From positions 1 through 50,695 of the forward strand of contig JAOZJU010000006.1 of the NCBI GenBank assembly GCA_029935705.1: a DNA stretch of 50,695 nt, given 5' to 3'. How positions within the stretch are numbered: position 1 is the first letter of the stretch; each line of letters opens with the position of its first letter. The notes beneath the pieces are model-generated. The model was given only the letters and a program-made list of their open reading frames with translations, made no database searches and was not told the DNA's origin. The stretch comes from Arcobacteraceae bacterium (GTDB lineage: Bacteria; Campylobacterota; Campylobacteria; Campylobacterales; Arcobacteraceae). Positions 50,653 to 50,695 of this stretch are shown here, in pieces. A program made the translations under genes and the position numbers.

Positions 50653-50695
50653 GCTGCTTTTTTAGAAAAACCAGCACAAAAATCGGTTCGGCAGA
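50653..50695. repeat. 43-nt direct repeat, copy 2, at the window end
   Basis: Exact copy of 50535-50577, starting 118 nt further on and running to the last base of the window. The spacer between copies is 75 nt and unlike the repeat. The repeat may continue beyond the window. Confidence 0.85.

Noticed and set aside
50535-50695. Possible CRISPR array from the two 43-nt repeats
   Set aside because: Only two repeats are seen, the 75-nt spacer is too long and contains a hairpin, and no cas gene is present.

Overview
The window is AT-rich, densely packed bacterial DNA. The gene content points to a free-living or symbiotic sulfur-oxidising member of the Campylobacterota (Epsilonproteobacteria). 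The evidence is the futalosine route to menaquinone (mqnC and an mqnX-type deaminase), a bamA-mqnC pair, flavin-dependent ThyX, a response regulator of the HsrA/CosR type, a CcoI copper ATPase, and a soxC-soxD-soxY-soxZ cluster of the kind this phylum carries apart from soxXAB. I cannot name a genus from sequence alone. Nearly everything looks chromosomal and housekeeping. Most neighbouring genes overlap by 1-20 nt, which implies long translationally coupled operons.

Layout. 1-9.4 kb (minus): a truncated CoA-binding protein, then a thyX / small ORF / mqnX / bamA / mqnC / ilvB / ilvH / gltX run with promoters before thyX and bamA. 9.5-10.6 kb (minus): two genes of unknown function, next to a structured intergenic segment with an A9G8 tract. 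10.7-19.2 kb (minus): a ten-gene run reading response regulator, histidine kinase, moeA, queC, waaC, moxR, DUF58, argC, exbB, exbD. 19.3-21.4 kb (plus): thiC and comF, then tRNA-Gly and tRNA-Met on minus. 21.6-27.9 kb: a spore-photoproduct-lyase-like radical SAM gene, DUF493, moaC, two small membrane proteins, ccoI and pyrD, then rpsO and gatC on plus. 28.5-33.4 kb (minus): leuD, an inactive-type M16 peptidase, a HIT protein, nifS and argH.

33.4-36.5 kb (minus) is the one clear accessory island. It is a complete Type IIS restriction-modification system resembling MboII (HNH endonuclease, N6-adenine methylase, N4-cytosine methylase), with a broken gene remnant on one side. 36.6-42.0 kb: a thiol-disulfide lipoprotein, mgtE, a membrane protein, tRNA-Leu(GAG), an active-type M16 peptidase and sppA. 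42.1-46.4 kb (minus): soxC, soxD, soxY, soxZ and a two-domain rhodanese, together a periplasmic sulfur-oxidation module. 46.6-50.5 kb (plus): a MOSC protein, a UvrD/Rep helicase and a U32 peptidase that appears to start at ATA. The window ends in two identical 43-nt repeats.

The most notable signals are these: the HsrA/CosR-type regulator still has a canonical phospho-acceptor aspartate and an adjacent kinase; the U32 gene seems to begin at ATA; SoxY ends GGCEG rather than GGCGG; a 12-nt extended -10 promoter motif recurs; and the terminal repeats are unexplained. I saw no CRISPR array, insertion sequence, prophage or rRNA. No stretch of more than about 300 bases lacks a gene.
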